Positions 34,143 to 46,237 of a stretch of 64,000 bases of DNA are shown piece after piece. The position numbers were made by a program, and so were the translations under genes. The notes beneath the pieces are model-generated. The model was not told where the DNA came from and searched no databases. It saw only the letters and a program-made list of their open reading frames with translations. Position 1 is the first letter of the stretch; each line of letters opens with the position of its first letter. Source of the DNA: Psettodes erumei (lineage: Eukaryota > Chordata > Actinopteri > Pleuronectiformes > Psettodidae); contig JAFBJZ010000951.1 in NCBI GenBank assembly GCA_016785225.1, positions 1,630,501 to 1,694,500 of the forward strand. Direction: 5' to 3'.

Positions 34143-36559
34143 CCTGGACAGGCATTCACGGGGGTGTGTGAAAGGAAGTCTTTGACTGTGTCTGGGGTTG
34201 TTTTGTGTAGAAGACCCTCCTGCTGATCGCAGCAGCAGAGTGATGGCAGATACCCCCTTCTTTTTTTATATCTTATCCTTGCTTACTCATCAGTACATTT
34301 CATAGACTCTTGCTGTAAGTGCGAGCAGTGATGAGACATTTTTCTACCCACCTTTTCTATCGTATTCATCTCTTACTGTTGCAGTTTGTGTTCTGTGTTT
34401 GCCGCTGAATGGTTGTCGCTGACCTTTTTTTCTTTTTCCTCCTTCCCTTCGGCCTTGCTGTTTCATCGGCTCACCCAACAGATAATGCTAGACCTTGTCT
34501 GTCCACCCTATGGTTCAGTGCATTTTATGTATGGTGTATGGGAACACATAGCGTTTACGGGCCTATTTCAAGAATCAAGAGGCTGAACGTAGCAGCTGAG
34601 AACTTTGCAGGCATGTTATTCTTTGAGGAAAGCAGAGATAAAATCTGGTTCTTGAAAAAGTGTGGTTTTCAAAAGGCTGTGTCGACAAACTGCGTCACAC
34701 CACTTGCACCATTTACTGTCTCACTCTCCGCAGGGGAAAACCCAGGATGGAACATAAGAATGCGTCCCCGTGTGAGTGTGCGCGCGTGTGCGCGACTGTG
34801 CGTGTTTACTGGAGGGAAGGGGTGAGCTCGAGAAAAGAGGAAAAGAAGAAGCTAAATGTTCTGAAACCGATTCCCAGCGTCTCCTGCTGTTAGGCCTAAT
34901 TCCTTCTAGAGTTTCATGTAAAGATCTGGAATTATGAATTTTTCATGGCCTGCGAAACCTAAGGCCTCATTTGGGGCTCTCATTTCCAGGCTTTTTGTTT
35001 TAGTTAGTCGTATGTGTGTGTGTGTGTGGTGGGGGGGGGTGTTCTGAGAGAAAGCCGTTTGTTCTCAATCAATGGCCTACAATATAGTTCCCACTGGTCC
35101 CGTGCAGTCCTGCACTGCAAAAAATTACAAGCCCAATTTCCTGTTGTTATCAGTGTTAGATGCTCACTTCTTTAAAAGCACTTTGTTATGCTGTGCTGTA
35201 GGATAAAACACATCTGTGGAATATTTTATTAAATAATGTTTTGGATTATTTTTTTTATATCACATTATTAGGGAATAACTAAGAGTTCTTCTCTTAGCAC
35301 TTCTCCCTTCTCTGCCATCATTTCTCTCTTTCTGACTCTGTCTCGCATTTTCTCTGTGCTGCCTTTGTCTCTCTTCCTTCCCCATCTGCTACCTCTAACG
35401 TTCGGCTCGCCTCTCTCGCTTTTCTGCTCTCTTTTATTATTCTCTTCCTCCGCTGCTGTCTCTCACCGCTCTGTCTCTTTCTCCAGCTAGATTTACACTG
35501 TTTAATTAGAGTGTGGCCTAAACAGTGGACATATTGTTGCGCTTCTGAACGGAGCCCACAAGCAGCAGGACATTTTGTGTTTGTGTGTGTGGTCACAGAG
35601 ACTCATCAGTACACCAGAGGGAGGGTGAGAGGTTGCCTACGCATTCACAGACACACACACGCAACTCCAATACAAATAGATGGAGCTGAAAGAGGAGGAA
35701 AGAAGGAGAGAGACAGGTAGAGAAATGGAGCTCCACACGATGCCAGCTGCTCTCCATTGAAATCTCACCCTGGATCTCTTTGTTTTAAGGCCTCGCCTCA
35801 ATCCACAGCCGGCAGCTCACGCTTTTCATGGTCTATATATTCTTTTTATTTGATACCATAAAACCTCCAGTAAATAGCCAAGGCTGGTTTATTTGCTTCA
35901 AAAACAACAAGCAGCACACCGCGCTTATTGGAAACAAGCGATTACCAGAGAGACTTTTTTTTTTCTCTCTCTCTCTCCATGTGAAGCTGACGACTTCTGC
36001 ATCTTCAACTTAACCCCCCCCCCTCGTCCCTTCCCGTATCTTTCCCTGACACTTTTGTTGGATTCATGCCAAAGCACCAGTCTGCTGCGTCTCTAGATGT
36101 TTTGCTCACAGCACTCATCAAAGGATTCGGGGACGTATGTATCACTTTTACGGTATCATCGCAGCTTTTCATGCAGCGCTAAACCTTATGAGCCACAGCG
36201 TTGTACAGGTGTCACTGTCACAAATCCAAAGACAAACCAAAAAAAAAAAAAAACACAGCACATTTCTACATATGGGTTCTCCGTTTGAAAGAACAATTCC
36301 TTGAGGGCATACACATGACCAGCAGATGGGTGCTGACAGTTTTGGCTGAGTGGCGTTTCTGTGTTCTGTGTGTGTGTGTGTGTGCTTGTGTGTGCACGCG
36401 TGTGTCCGTGCGTGTGTGTGTTGGAGCAACAGAGTCTTATTTGTGTCACCATGAATATGTAATTAAGCCACCATTGAGAAAAGACGACGTGCCATGACAG
36501 GGGGTCCACGAGGCTGGGACCAGGCTCCTTTTTTGTCTCCATGCAAAGCTTGTTATGTG

Positions 36560-37130
36560 CATTGTCCTGTATCGAGAGAGTGAGAGAGAAGGAGAAAGGG
36601 GGGCGGGCAAGAGAGGAGGGACAAGGTTAAGAGCAGAAGCACAAGGCAATGGAGAACTAGTGAAAGAGTGAAGTGGCAGAGAAGAAGAAGACGAGGAAAA
36701 AGAACAAATAGTAGACGGTGGTGTTTCTTTTCCTCTTTCTGGAGAACTTGACATTCACGCTCCTTTTTGATAGGAAACAAAGCCACACTGTAGAAGCCCA
36801 TACAGCTCCTGGTGTGGAGAGAGGACTGGGGAGGGGAGGTGGTGGAGGAGGAGGAGGAGGAGGAGGAGGGCACGGGCAAGCGGGCTGATCGGTACTGGGA
36901 AGCCGCCTGAAGGATTAGTCTTTCTCTTCTTCCTATCTTTCGCCACTACATTCCCTCTTCCTTTGTTACCCTCTTCTTTTCTCTCTTGCTCCACTGTTCA
37001 CATCCCCTCCTTTCTGCCAGTTTTTCCTCTCTTTCACTCCTCCTTGCTCCCTCGATCCAACCCCTCCCTCCCTAACCCCAACAGTAACTCTTTTCTTTTC
37101 CCTGCTCCCCTCCCTCCCTGTGCCAAACTG
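36560..37130. repeat. Purine tract followed by pyrimidine tract
   Basis: The + strand is strongly purine-rich from about 36,560 to 36,870, including nine GGA units at 36,844-36,870. After a short mixed linker it is strongly pyrimidine-rich from about 36,910 to 37,130. The overlapping - strand frames (Ser/Leu/Pro-rich) and + strand frames are artefacts. Confidence 0.75.
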
Positions 37131-37773
37131 TCTGGTAATCTGGTGGTCCATCTGAAGGAATATGCAAAAACCTGAAACCATAATTACTATAATCACCACT
37201 GTAACTTTTTACCTCCTCGGCTTACGTCTGCACTTTGCACACATGCCTGCGTGCGCGCGCACACACAAACACACAAGAGTTATGCCTGTTTTGAAAGAGT
37301 ACATTGTAATTCTGTAGGATGCCATGAAAAAGGGGATTTAGCATGTGTTGTAAAAAGGTTTTTGGTTGCCTGTTCTCCTGCTGTAGACATGATGTAATTT
37401 ACTGTACGGTGCCCTGTGTAGGGTTTAGGGTGTAGGGTGAGGAGAAGCAAGGGTGTAACACACGCACACACAGGCTGGCAGGAGTGCACAAAACGACAGA
37501 TACCCTGTACAGCACTTTGTGTATATTCAGTAAGAAGACACTACCACACAGAGACACTGTACAATAGCAGTACATACAGTATAGCACAATATGTCCATTA
37601 ACTTACTTTGGCTCCACACCAACTGTAATAAGGAACCCGATATATTTTACTCTGTGGGTGACAAGATTACGTGTAAGCAGTTTGCTTTGATTCATTTGAA
37701 CACAGCATTCTAAGTGACTAATGAATATGGGCAGTGCTTTGCTGAGAAGGCATGTTTTGTGTGTCCGGCGTGC

Positions 37774-37791
37774 GTGTGTGTGTGTGTGTGT
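37774..37791 (+). repeat. (GT)9 microsatellite
   Basis: Nine uninterrupted GT units within a longer GT-rich run. Confidence 0.9.
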
Positions 37792-38137
37792 CTATGTGGG
37801 AATGAAATATCACATTGCTATTTTCCAGAATTATCCATGCACACAGCGTTTTTTTTCTCTCTCTCTCTCTCTCCCAGCGGAGAACAGGTAGCACGGCGAT
37901 GTCGGTGGAGAGAGGGCAGAGAGGAGAGAGAATAATGACTCTCCACTGTAAAAGTCTTGCTTCCTGAAATCTTTTGTTCTCCGGGAGAAGAAGTGATCAT
38001 ACAGGGGTGAAAAGGGGCAGCGATTCGGAAAAAGCCAGGCAGAACGATGTTGAACAAGTGGGAGGGAGGATAGATATGGCGACTTGGACGGAGACAGGGA
38101 GAGACTGCGGGGTTAGTGATTAATCACAGTTCTTAGG

Positions 38138-38158
38138 GAGAGAGAGAGAGAGAGAGAA
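38138..38158 (+). repeat. (GA)n tract
   Basis: About ten GA units. Confidence 0.9.
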
Positions 38159-38358
38159 GAGATTTGATGAAGAAAACAGAGAGAGAAAAGAGAGCATGAC
38201 TGAATAATTTCACCGCCACTTTAAAACCGGACAGTTTTAGGGTTTTGGTCAGAGTTACGGTCAGGTTCAGGGGTTTCACTTGTGCCTCTCCGGGTCAGGA
38301 ATGAGCTCTGTACTCACATAATCTAAATTAGCAGAGTGTGTGCAGGAGAGCAAGATGA

Positions 38359-38382
38359 ATTATCTAACGGCTATCAGATAAT
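38359..38382. promoter_or_regulatory. Inverted pair of GATA-type sites
   Basis: ATTATCT (38,359-38,365) and AGATAAT (38,376-38,382) are exact reverse complements separated by 10 bases. Each contains a GATA-factor core (AGATAA). The surrounding 100 bp are non-repetitive. Function is inferred only. Confidence 0.35.
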
Positions 38383-39594
38383 GGGGACAATTGACAAAAA
38401 TGTCAGCACTGTGTAAATCAGACCCCCGCATCTTTTGACAAGGACCGTGCTGAGCTGTTTTCTGTCAGGCCTCAAAGAAGCGTTAAAAGAGAGTAATGCA
38501 GAAAGATACATCTGTGTGGTGAGCTGCTCTCAGGTATTCATTGTCTTTTTGTCTGTGATGGAGAAAGACACAGAGAAGCCCTGTCTCTTTTGCATATTCA
38601 TCACACAATTCTTTAATAACAAAAGAGACAGCCTCGCCGCCTGTCGCACTGCCCAAATGTTTAAACTGAACTGCTAACAGTGCAATGTCCAGGCGGCTTG
38701 ATATGAAACCACATTTAAAAAATGAGCTTGTTAAATTTTTGGAGAAAGTTTGGTTTGGCTACACAGACTTCTGCAGACGGATCTTTTGCCTGATGTAAAA
38801 AGAATGAGCTTGTTGTCTGTGAGGTTGGTTGCCTTGGTGTCCATAACTTTCTGTGTGAGATAAAGTGATTCATCATCTTGTTGCCTTGTCAGACTGCACT
38901 GAACAGACTGGGCATTGTTTTCCCGCTGGTTATACTTCTACATTATAATGGTTTGCATTTCATAACTTGTGGCTTATTGCATGTTTTTTTTTAAATGTCT
39001 GCATCTGTTTGGAGTGCAGGGCTTGTTTTGGCCAGTTTTCTTGCAGGGAAATGCGCGTTAATATCGAGTGAAAAGAGAAAAGTGCAGTATGAATAAAAAC
39101 ATGACATGAAATGCACACAAACTTTGGATGCCGCACTTTCAGAGAACGATCCCACGTCGGATTAAAAAACGAGATCAAGATCAGATTGGAATTTCAATTT
39201 TTCTCATGGCAAATTCTCACATGCCACTATATCAGTTGGAAGTTTTATAAGCCTTTATTCAGTGATTTAAAAGATCCTAACGTCCAGCATAAATAGGCAG
39301 CGAGTCAGGTGGGAGTGGAGGTAGTCAGCTTTCCAACGAGACTTAAATGAGATGTGACGAGGATGCGGTCGGTTGATGAAAGCTTTAAAGTTGTTTTAAA
39401 TGACGGCGAGATTTAAGATCCTCTCTCCTGCAGTGTCTCACGAGCCGAGTCCGTTTTTATTATGGGTGCTCAACGTTGTGACTCAGCAGTGCACCTATAA
39501 AAGTACAGACCTACTGACTTGTTTTGTGCTGTTGTTTACGGCGTGTTTCAACCTTGCTTTGTTTTCATTGATTCTCTTCCCACACAGATGATGT

Positions 39595-39615
39595 TGTGTG
39601 TGTGTGTGTGTGTGT
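39595..39615 (+). repeat. (GT)n microsatellite
   Basis: About ten uninterrupted GT units. Confidence 0.95.
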
Positions 39616-40226
39616 TAATGCATGTGTGCGTGTATGTACTTGTTGTTAGCCGTACTCCTCTGAGCCCTCTGGCTCTCTGGGCTGTATTGTCTTACATTTA
39701 TTGATGTTTATTACAAAGAGGGATTTGACCCTAAAAATCACTCTCTTTCTTTACTTTCTCTGCTTGTGGTATTTTGTGTTTCCACCCCCAGGGATTTCTG
39801 CAAGGCTGAAGGTCAAGGCAGGTATAGTAGGAGTCTTGAATTTCACGGCTTGTTGCTTTTCTCTAAAATGTGGCTGAGTTCTGTAGCTCATTATGCGGTT
39901 TCTTATAGGAGGTCAGATGAAGTCAATACAGTCCTTAACTATTAGGTGCCATAGTCGTCCCATAAATGACAAATATGTAATTATTTTTCCTCTTGTTTCA
40001 ACTACAAAACTCCACTGCAAACGGTCAAATCAAACACAATGTTTAAACTTCATTTAATGTATCATTGATTCAGTCGTGGATATTTTTTTTCTTTTTTGTT
40101 TAATCATTACACATTCTTAAAAAGGATCAGTACATGTTAAAATCAAAGCCGGACTACATCTGACACATTGTTAATGAAATGTTGAGGTATCACATCATTA
40201 TCTGTGTTTTGGGAGGATGGAGATCG

Positions 40227-40240
40227 GGGCCCCCTGCTGT
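40227..40240 (-). promoter_or_regulatory. CTCF-like motif, reverse orientation
   Basis: On the - strand ACAGCAGGGGGCCC matches CCASYAGRKGGCRS at 12 of 14 positions, with the full CAGGGGGC core. It faces the motif at 29,309, so the two are convergent and about 10.9 kb apart, with the presumed promoter and exon 1 between them. Occupancy is unknown. Confidence 0.4.
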
Positions 40241-43200
40241 GATCTGACAGCTGATGAAATCTAGATGTAATTTTACACGGGAGTCACAGGCAGAGAGAAG
40301 AGAAGTTGAAATGGAAAAAAAAAAAATTACAACGGCGCAGCATGAAAAAGTTCGCGAAACAAAGGAATAGATAAATTGGAACCCAATTATGTAAGAAACG
40401 CACTATTTGGTCTTTCTAATGATATTCGTATGCTAATTTCTCTTCTTAGTAAGACACGGAAAGACTGGAGTAAAAAAAAATAATGTAACAACTGGAACCA
40501 TGTCCTGCTCTTTAACAGCTATTAACAGTGCTACTTTGATGTTGTAAACAACTTAGTTCATAATGAGGAACACTGTTTTATTCTGTCTGGAGCAGCACTG
40601 CTTTTAATCAGGGTTGTGTGGGCACGGTGATGTTTTCCCAAACATCATTTAGTTCGAATGAATGCATTTTATTTCATTTGATGTTTGATTGGTTGTGACA
40701 CGGGCTCGGTCTTTTTCTTGCAGTCGTTAAACTTTTTTGCACGTTCGGATGATGTAGTCCAGTCTGAGTCACATGCCCTAATGACATGAATGAATGCCCA
40801 CTGCGAAAGTGTTGAGCATATTTTATATAAATCAAATTTGCTTAAGTTCATTGCTATGTTGACTTTGTAAAGAAAACTTCTTTTTTCCCTACCACTTAAA
40901 CACTCCAGTTTCAAGTTGTTAAACTGAAATCTGTTTTGTATTTGCCCATTTTGGCTTGGAAAAAAATTGTTTCCTGTTCATGGCTGCAAGTTCTCACTGT
41001 GGCTTTTGAGTCTCAGCTCAAAACAAAGGCACAGATTAGCTGTGTTTTTCCAGAAATAATAGAAAATATCTCCACCTGATAGTCCCAGCAGAGACGCAAG
41101 TTCATTTCACCGGGCCATGATTAAATGAATTACACTGAAATGACACACAGGTGTGTCATCTGAGGCTGTGATGCAGTGCGCTTCAGCGGGTTTGCTGCTT
41201 TTTTCTTTTCTTTTTTTTTGTTTTCATTTTATTTGTCTGTTGCCGTCATCATCATCTCCCCGAGGCGCAGCTGGTGTAGCGGTGCGGTGGTTGCTTTTCA
41301 GCACACAAAATGGCTCACTGTCCAATGACATGTGGCTCAAATCGACCAGCCAGTACTGGGAAGACGCACACACAGGCACACACACATAATGGCCAATGAA
41401 TGGTTAGTTTGGCAGTCAAAGTAGATGTGGGGATGGCCACTGTGTCTCCATATGCAGTAACTGTTGTTGTCTTGGCAGGTTTGCTGCAGCCTGTCACTCT
41501 CTTGGACCAGTCTGACAGTTTTGGCGGTTGGGAGTTTCCAAAAGACGTGAAAAGCCACTTGTGAAATTGCAGAGATTCTATATCTTCAAAGTTTGATGGA
41601 CATCCCTCAGCCTAATTATGTTTGCACTAAATTCATCCCAAATGTATGAAATTTTTAGGTATCAAGGCCAAGGTTGCATGGCGATAGGAAACAGGCTGGT
41701 AGTGTGATTTTTTTTTTTTTTTTTTTCATCGAGACATCAGTTGAAAGTTATTAAACTGTGTGACTAAAGGAGCGCTGCTGTGACTTAGTACTGCACACGA
41801 AGTTGGTTGCAACCGTACCAGCTGCACACAATTTCGACATTGTTGCCAACTTGTCGAAAATATGCATAATGGTATGTGCTGCGTGGCAAGTAGCCCTCTG
41901 TAAGCTATACAGTACGCTGTACCCTGTATTTGTGCCGATGACATCGAGTGTGCGGGGTTACTTTCTCTGGGGACCGAGCGAGACTTGTCGTGGTGTCACA
42001 GCAGGGTTAATTCACCACATCAAAAGAACATGAAATAAGTGTCTGTGAGCCTGCCTCCGCTTTCTCCTCGCTCTGCTTCCGTCTCTGTCTCGTGTCGGTC
42101 CCGTCTTCACTCCCTCTCATCTTTCCCCACTTCAGTCCGAGTGGCTCGCCTTCTCTCGTTTCTTCCTTCCGTCCTTCCTGCGGGGAGGGGAGATTTAAAC
42201 TTTGAACAAAAGACACAAGGAAGAAAACTTTGCAGAAACATTTGAAGTGCTTTCCCCCCTCTCTGTTCTGAGAAATGTCATCCACACCCAAGGAACAGTT
42301 TCAAAAGAAGCAGAAAGTAGCTGACTAAAGCCAGACAATGCCCAAGGCTCCCTCTAGCTCCTCCAAATCCTTGTATTGTTGCTGTGGTTATTTGTGTTGC
42401 TTCTTCCTCTGGGTCCCTCCAGGGTTTTGGTTTATCTCTGCTCAGTGCTGAGGTCTTGTCAGAAAATGAGGGCAGGGCTGCCTTTTTGGCCTTAAGTCAA
42501 ATAGCAACTCACAAAAGTTTATTTTTAGTTTGAAAATGAACTGAACTCACAGCTAATGACAAACTTGTCAGTTCTGAGGTGATGTTTTGTTCCCTTTTTT
42601 CTGACTTTGTGGTAACATCTGCATTATTTTACTGTACTCGCTCAGTGGTGGAGAGCAATCGTGGTACCTTCTCAACAATGCAGCGAGCTGTGACTCACTC
42701 ATCCATCACATCTTGCAAAGGACGCAAAGCTCGAGGGAGACGGTTGCACATGTGATCCTTGCTCATTAACAGCTTTTGATACATTAAATATTACTTAATA
42801 AAAAATATAGGTGATCATAAAAAAGAAATTAGATTATAATTATTTATGTCCTTTAATTTGCAAAAGTTAGAGCATCCAGCCATTAAGTTTTAGAGTTTGT
42901 GGGCAGATGTTGTGTGCCTCCCCATTTAATCCTCAGCTGAAAGGCACCTATGTTGCAGGATTCCGGGGAAAAGAGCAGCTCTCACCTTCCCAGAATAGTT
43001 TCCTCCACGCTGTGCTGTTTTAGAGTTTAGTTTAAGTCCTTTAAGCTTTTAGTTCCATCACTTGTGGTCTTCAGAGCTGAGGAGGGGAGGTGTGTCCTAT
43101 GAATTATTTACAGAGCAGGACGTTAAGATAACAAAATGCTTCAGAGTTTCAGACAGGCTGGTGCCATCGGGGTTATACAGACTTTGTCGTGACCTGAGTG

Positions 43201-43995
43201 TTAGAGAAGTCAAAATGATGATGATCATAAATTATATCTTAAAATGGGCCTTCATTAAAATTGGTATCCTGTCATGCGGACAGTCCTAGATATGGTGGTC
43301 TTCACTTTAACACAGTACAGGTGAGCAGAATTTAGACTGTGTTGCTCACAAAGAAAAAATAGTCCCCGAAACTATTTGTAGGGTCTGTGGATCATCGTCT
43401 CCCAAAAGAGGAGAAGTGCAGTGAGAGGTCACCTAACAATAAAAGTTAACTATGGTTCATAATAAGCTGCTCGCTCAGATGAACAGATAGGCTTGTTTTT
43501 GTTGTTTTTGTTTTTACAGGAGGAGCGTCTTTTTAAAAGATGTTTTTATTTTATTCACATTACTTTAGGCCTCTTTACTGTAGTTTGGTGTCTAATCTTT
43601 ACTTTTATGTGAGTAATATCTAGTTGCACATTTAATCATTAGCAGTACAAATAGCAGGAGTTGTAGTAGTAGTTGTAGAAGCATCACCTCTTCAACAGTT
43701 GAAGCATTACCTCAATAAAAAGTTTCAGTAGTGTCTGGTCGATAAGCTGGGAGGGCCCATAAAAAACAAAGCAGCCACTTTTAGTTCAGAAGGTGTCGCC
43801 ACTTGAAAGTGTTATTTCAGGTTCGGGTTCCCCTACTTTGTCTCCAGTCAATACTCTAAACAAGACCCTCTAATCTGTGGAAACAAAAGCGATTGTATTC
43901 AGGCTTTGTAGACCAAGAGTTGCAACCAATTTGCCTGTAGAAAATCAATCTAGGCAGATTTACCGTTTCCCCCACGTCAGACACGTAGAATTGGT
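40241..43995 (+). other. Putative intron 1, no gene seen
   Basis: The stretch holds a T19 run (41,708-41,726) and a pyrimidine-rich stretch (42,050-42,180). A short block at 41,400-41,470 shares about 15 bases on the opposite strand with 1,730-1,760. No exon is recognised. Confidence 0.5.
41708..41726 (+). repeat. Poly(T) run of 19
   Basis: An uninterrupted T run. If it is a retroposon tail it would be on the - strand, but I cannot define an element body. Confidence 0.95.
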
Positions 43996-43997
43996 TA

Positions 43998-44098
43998 ACA
44001 CACACACACACACACACACAGATGTCTCGAAGGTCTGCTTAAGTGGACATTTAATCATCAAGGACCTTTTCTTGCTGGCTGCTCCACTGAGTGGGTCA

Positions 44099-44133
<35 letters not shown>

Positions 44134-44368
44134 TTCCTTGGCGTTACAGACATGCACACACACACACACCCTGTCGCGTGGCAGCATATTGATTCTCAGT
44201 GTTGTTCTTGTGCTGTTGGTTAAACAAGACAGTAATAATGGAGCAACATTGTTTAGTCTGCTTATTGAACTGTGACTAGCCGACATTGATCGCTGCTCTT
44301 CTGCTTTGGGAATGCATTTGTGTCTGCGTGTGTGTGGCTATATGAGATTGTGACTTTGTGAGCAAGTT

Positions 44369-44401
<33 letters not shown>

Positions 44402-44404
44402 GTG
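43998..44404. repeat. Cluster of four CA/GT microsatellites
   Basis: CA runs lie at 43,998-44,020, 44,100-44,129 (15 units) and 44,154-44,169, and a GT run at 44,371-44,404 (about 15 units). The last is inverted relative to the first three. The threonine/histidine and valine/cysteine frames across them are artefacts. Confidence 0.95.
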
Positions 44405-45646
44405 CATTTGCAGCAAGCCTTGAGAAAAAGAAGGAGGAACTTTGGCAGGCAGGAAAAATCTCTTTCACTGACTTCTTTTTTCTCAGTAGGTAGTTTCGAG
44501 GGTGAAATTCGGTAAAGGTTGCAGAAAAATCACGAGCGTACAGGATAGGGTGGAAGAATTAGTGAAAGGTAAATAGTAGCTGGCGTGTTTGACAACACTG
44601 ACTAGAGGCGGATTGTAGTGCGAGAGAGAGGAAAGGAGAGAAGGAGAGAGAGCTTCTGTCAACTCAAGAGCACTATTTCAGTCATATTGCATACTGCACT
44701 ACTTACACAGATCTATAAAAATCACTTCGGCATCACTCATACTTCTGATTCTGAAAATAGAGCAGTTTTTTATGTCCTGGAGCTACAGTTGGAGTCCAAG
44801 GAATGCAGAGCACATCAGGCCAGTTTTGGCACCGATCTACACATTTCACAACTAATTAGTCCGGAGCCATCCGAAACGTTCCAACTCACTCAAACTGAGC
44901 ATTTATTGAGTAAATGTCCCCATTTATTACTTTTTTCACAGGCCCAGGAGCAAATCTTTTAAAGATGAAAACAAAAAAAAGGTTTTCGTGTTCAAAAGAT
45001 ATTATTTCACTGGTACATCAGAAGATGGTTCGCTGCAGAACACCATGTAGTGCTGAAGTGAGCCTTGAGTCTTCATTTCAAGTCTTCAAGTGAATGAAAC
45101 TTACACTTAAGCCTCATCATGTTAACTTTTGAAGTGCTACGCTGTAGGCTTCAAAAGAATTCATCGGCGCTCTGCATTTCTGTTCATCACAAGCTGTTTT
45201 GATATTACACAAGGTTATGCCATCTAAAATTTCCATGCCTGTAGCCCTACAAGCATCCATGAATAATTCATGATGGTTTAATATTGAAAGTGGTCATTTG
45301 TTTCAATGCCAAAAGCTCTGTGAAAGTAGAATTACAGAATGCTTTGGCACCCGATAATGAATCATCAAAATGTTTTGAATTGACACCGAGAGCGTCTCAA
45401 TATCAGGTATGTTTTATTATAATGAGCAGAGACTCCAAAGCTCCTCAGAAATTTCAGTGCTCCCCACGTCTGCGGCTTGGCAGTGGAATTGGTCTCTCGG
45501 AGACTTGCGGGAGGAGATGCTTGGTCTGCATTTTCTGGTCTATCATTAAAGCTCTTCGGTGTTTTCTGGAAATACACACACGTGGTCACACATGTACACT
45601 TCAGACAAGCATTAATGTACTCTGCATGCTTATACACACACACACT

Positions 45647-45694
45647 CTTTGGTATACAGAGACTTGAACAGACGTACACGTTGGAAGTGTTGAC
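45647..45694 (+). repeat. Dispersed 48-bp repeat, copy 1
   Basis: The word begins CTTTGGTATACAGAGACTTG and ends AGTGTTGAC. It matches 51,934-51,981 at 44 of 48 positions, without gaps and in the same orientation. Both copies have CA-rich sequence just to the left. Confidence 0.85.
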
Positions 45695-46167
45695 CGTTAG
45701 CTGAAGATTGCAGTGCCTCCAATTCTCCCACATTTGGAGTGACACTATAGAATTAAATGGTTCCCTGTAAAATGAAATAAGTGGTTTACAGCTTTTTCAG
45801 ACTTTGAACAACCTCAAAGGGTTTTCAGTATCTGAATCACGTGTTGGCTTTTAATTTCAAATATTGGAAATGAGTGTTGTAATGCTTCTCTAAAAAGAAA
45901 CCTCGAAATGTAATGGGACATGCTTTCTCAGTTCAGTGCCATGTCAGATTTTAAGTAATGAAATCAGTTCAGTGTGAAAATGTGCCACAGATACACACAA
46001 CAAGCTGCAGCCCAGAGAAGAGCATTTCGGAGCTTGGGCTGTTTAGGATGCTGCTCCAGTCCCTTTCTTTCTCACTTGCTCATTCTCTGTCTTGTTCTCA
46101 CTTTCTTTATTTTCACCGTTTCAGCATTTTTTTTCCTCTCCTCCAGTCGCAAAGGCCAGAAGCGCAG

Positions 46168-46237
46168 TGGGGTGTGTGCGTGTGTGTGTGTGGGTGTGTG
46201 GGTGTGTGGGTGGGTGTGTGTGTGGGTGGGTGGGTGA
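46168..46237 (+). repeat. GT/GGGT tract
   Basis: Alternating GTGTGT and GGGT units over about 70 bp. It may form Z-DNA or two- to three-layer G structures. Confidence 0.9.

Larger units (their letters stand above)
34143..40226 (+). other. Putative intron 1 with simple repeats and R/Y tracts
   Basis: The stretch holds GT plus G run (35,011-35,039), a pyrimidine-rich stretch (35,284-35,490), A15 (36,239-36,253), GT-rich (36,367-36,422), a purine tract with (GGA)9 (36,560-36,870), a pyrimidine tract (36,910-37,130), GT (37,774-37,791), CT (37,857-37,873), GA (38,138-38,158) and GT (39,595-39,615). A motif-dense, non-repetitive block lies at 38,310-38,690. No exon is recognised. Confidence 0.5.

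Noticed and set aside
37415..37442. TTTAGGG/GTAGGG words resembling telomeric repeat
   Set aside because: There are only three imperfect units, with no TTAGGG array. The same holds near 38,235 and 59,410.
45284..45406. Open segment ending at CAG|GTATGT
   Set aside because: The donor is plausible, but there is no good acceptor and the peptide is unremarkable. The right part of the same frame runs into a repeat.
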